From contig JAUZOO010000003.1 of NCBI GenBank assembly GCA_030706405.1, positions 124,001 to 188,000 on the forward strand: 64,000 nucleotides of DNA, given 5' to 3'. The notes beneath the pieces were generated by a model. It was not told where the DNA came from and did not search any database. It was given only the letters and a program-made list of their open reading frames with translations. This DNA is from Bacteroidota bacterium (GTDB lineage Bacteria; Bacteroidota; Bacteroidia; Bacteroidales; JAAUTT01). Positions 62,991 to 64,000 of the stretch are shown piece after piece. A program made the position numbers and the translations under genes. Every line of letters begins with the position of its first letter. The first letter of the stretch is position 1.

Positions 62991-64000
62991 ATGAAAATGA
63001 ATAAAATTCTTGTTGGAGGTTTAACTCTCCTAATGGTTTTTACAGCATGTAAGAACAAGCAACCGGCTCAAAATCAGGGCGAACAAGTTCAGGCTTACCC
63101 GGTAACAACCTTAGCCCCTCAGGATGTGGAATTGCAAACAGTTTACCCTGCCGTGTTAAAAGGTCAGGAAGATATTGATATTAAACCCCGTATTGACGGT
63201 TTTATCGAAGCAATTTATGTGGATGAAGGTGCTACCGTAAAAAAAGGTCAGCCATTGTTTAAAATCAATTCGCCTTCGTCTATCCAGAACGTTCAAAATA
63301 CCCAGGCAGCTTATAATACTGCAAAATTGGACGTTGAACGTATCCGCCCGCTGGCCGAAAAAGGTATTTACAGCAGCGTAAAACTCTCGACGTACGAAAA
63401 TACAATGGCATCGGCCAAAGCTGCCCTCGACCAGGCCAAAGCTGCTTTAAGCTGGACAACCGTAACCAGCCCGGTTGACGGCGTGGTGGGAACCATAACG
63501 TATCGTTTGGGAAGTCTGGTCAATAACTCTACCGTTTTGACCACAGTGGCCAACACAACCAACATCATTGCCTATTTCTCGCTGAACGAAAAGGATCTTT
63601 ACGAGTTTATGCGCAACTGGGACGGTAAAACTCAGGCCGAGAAAATTAAAAACATGCCTGCCGTTAAACTTCTTCTGTCCGATGGCAGTGAATATGAAGA
63701 AAAAGGCCGCATCCAGACCATTTCCGGTTTGGTCGATGCTACTTCCGGAGCGGTAAACTTCCGGGCTTCATTTCCTAACAAGAATGAACTGTTGCGTAGT
63801 GGTACCAGTGGCAAAGTGGTTATCCCGAAAACGATGACTAATACGCTGGTTATTCCTCAGAAGGCAACTTTTGCACAGCAGGATAAGATTTTGGTTTATA
63901 AAGTTCAGGGCGACTCGGTTGTACAAAAAGCCATAACCGTGAAAACCACCCCTGATGGCAAAAGTTATGCTGTTACAGGTGGATTGACTTCCGGCGATAA
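62991..64000 (+). CDS. RND efflux periplasmic adaptor, cut by the window end
   Basis: The first 336 residues are visible. A lipoprotein signal with lipobox FTAC (Cys18) precedes the MFP layout: a first strand and lipoyl half (IKPRIDGFIEAIYVDEGATV), a short coiled hairpin (about 100-155), the second lipoyl half (TVTSPVDGVVGTITYRLG) and a beta-barrel domain from about 180. It links an inner-membrane RND pump with an outer-membrane channel, both expected beyond the window. AcrA/MexA-like. Confidence 0.93.
   Translation, partial: MKMNKILVGGLTLLMVFTACKNKQPAQNQGEQVQAYPVTTLAPQDVELQTVYPAVLKGQEDIDIKPRIDGFIEAIYVDEGATVKKGQPLFKINSPSSIQNVQNTQAAYNTAKLDVERIRPLAEKGIYSSVKLSTYENTMASAKAALDQAKAALSWTTVTSPVDGVVGTITYRLGSLVNNSTVLTTVANTTNIIAYFSLNEKDLYEFMRNWDGKTQAEKIKNMPAVKLLLSDGSEYEEKGRIQTISGLVDATSGAVNFRASFPNKNELLRSGTSGKVVIPKTMTNTLVIPQKATFAQQDKILVYKVQGDSVVQKAITVKTTPDGKSYAVTGGLTSGD

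Overview
The window looks like a chromosomal segment of an anaerobic or microaerobic diazotroph of the phylum Bacteroidota, probably order Bacteroidales or Marinilabiliales. Supporting this are a SusC/SusD pair with a hybrid two-component regulator, TAnnTTTG-type -7 promoter elements, DUF5123, DUF4434 and SiaC (DUF1987) family proteins, and mostly Shine-Dalgarno-free starts. The group is inferred from gene families only; no rRNA or tRNA gene was seen.

Layout. 1-4003: thioredoxin-like genes on the minus strand, a divergent Crp/Fnr regulator, then pirin, a small ferredoxin, an AhpD-like protein and DUF488. 4333-4983: a lone family 2 glycosyltransferase. 5146-21144: a glycan-utilisation locus on the minus strand, with GH3 beta-xylosidase-like enzyme, a decayed GH43-like fragment, DUF5123 lipoprotein, SusD, SusC, LamG lipoprotein and a hybrid two-component system (HTCS). 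Three promoters here share one operator design: two 13-bp half-sites at a 21-bp period, at a fixed distance from the promoter -7 element. 21387-24148: a BamA/TamA-like barrel, a small membrane protein and DoxX.

24339-35491 is an AT-rich accessory region with all genes on the plus strand. It opens with a striking lattice of palindromes at an exact 21-bp period. It then carries a three-gene operon that I read as an ABC-three-component (ABC-3C) conflict system, a series of small membrane, lipo- and secreted proteins separated by cassette-like boundary motifs, a SiaC-like/PP2C-like pair and a putative secreted zinc peptidase. 35535-41138 holds housekeeping genes (GT4 glycosyltransferase, DedA, an FMN-binding protein, an extradiol dioxygenase, a DHFR-like reductase, a winged-helix protein).

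41455-60784 is a compact nitrogen-fixation and molybdate-uptake block: nifA, a GNAT gene, nifH-nifI1-nifI2-nifD-nifK-nifE-nifN-nifB, a thioredoxin-like 2Fe-2S ferredoxin, nifV, modE, a TrmO-like gene, mop, an outer-membrane porin, modA, a double-Mop protein, modB and modC. NifA with a sigma-54-like promoter should drive nifH, NifI1/NifI2 should adjust enzyme activity, and ModE should respond to molybdate. Most intercistronic gaps carry a hairpin or inverted repeat from several repeat families, and one repeat runs into the start of nifN. 60874-64000: purT, a MarR regulator and the start of an RND efflux adaptor that runs off the window.
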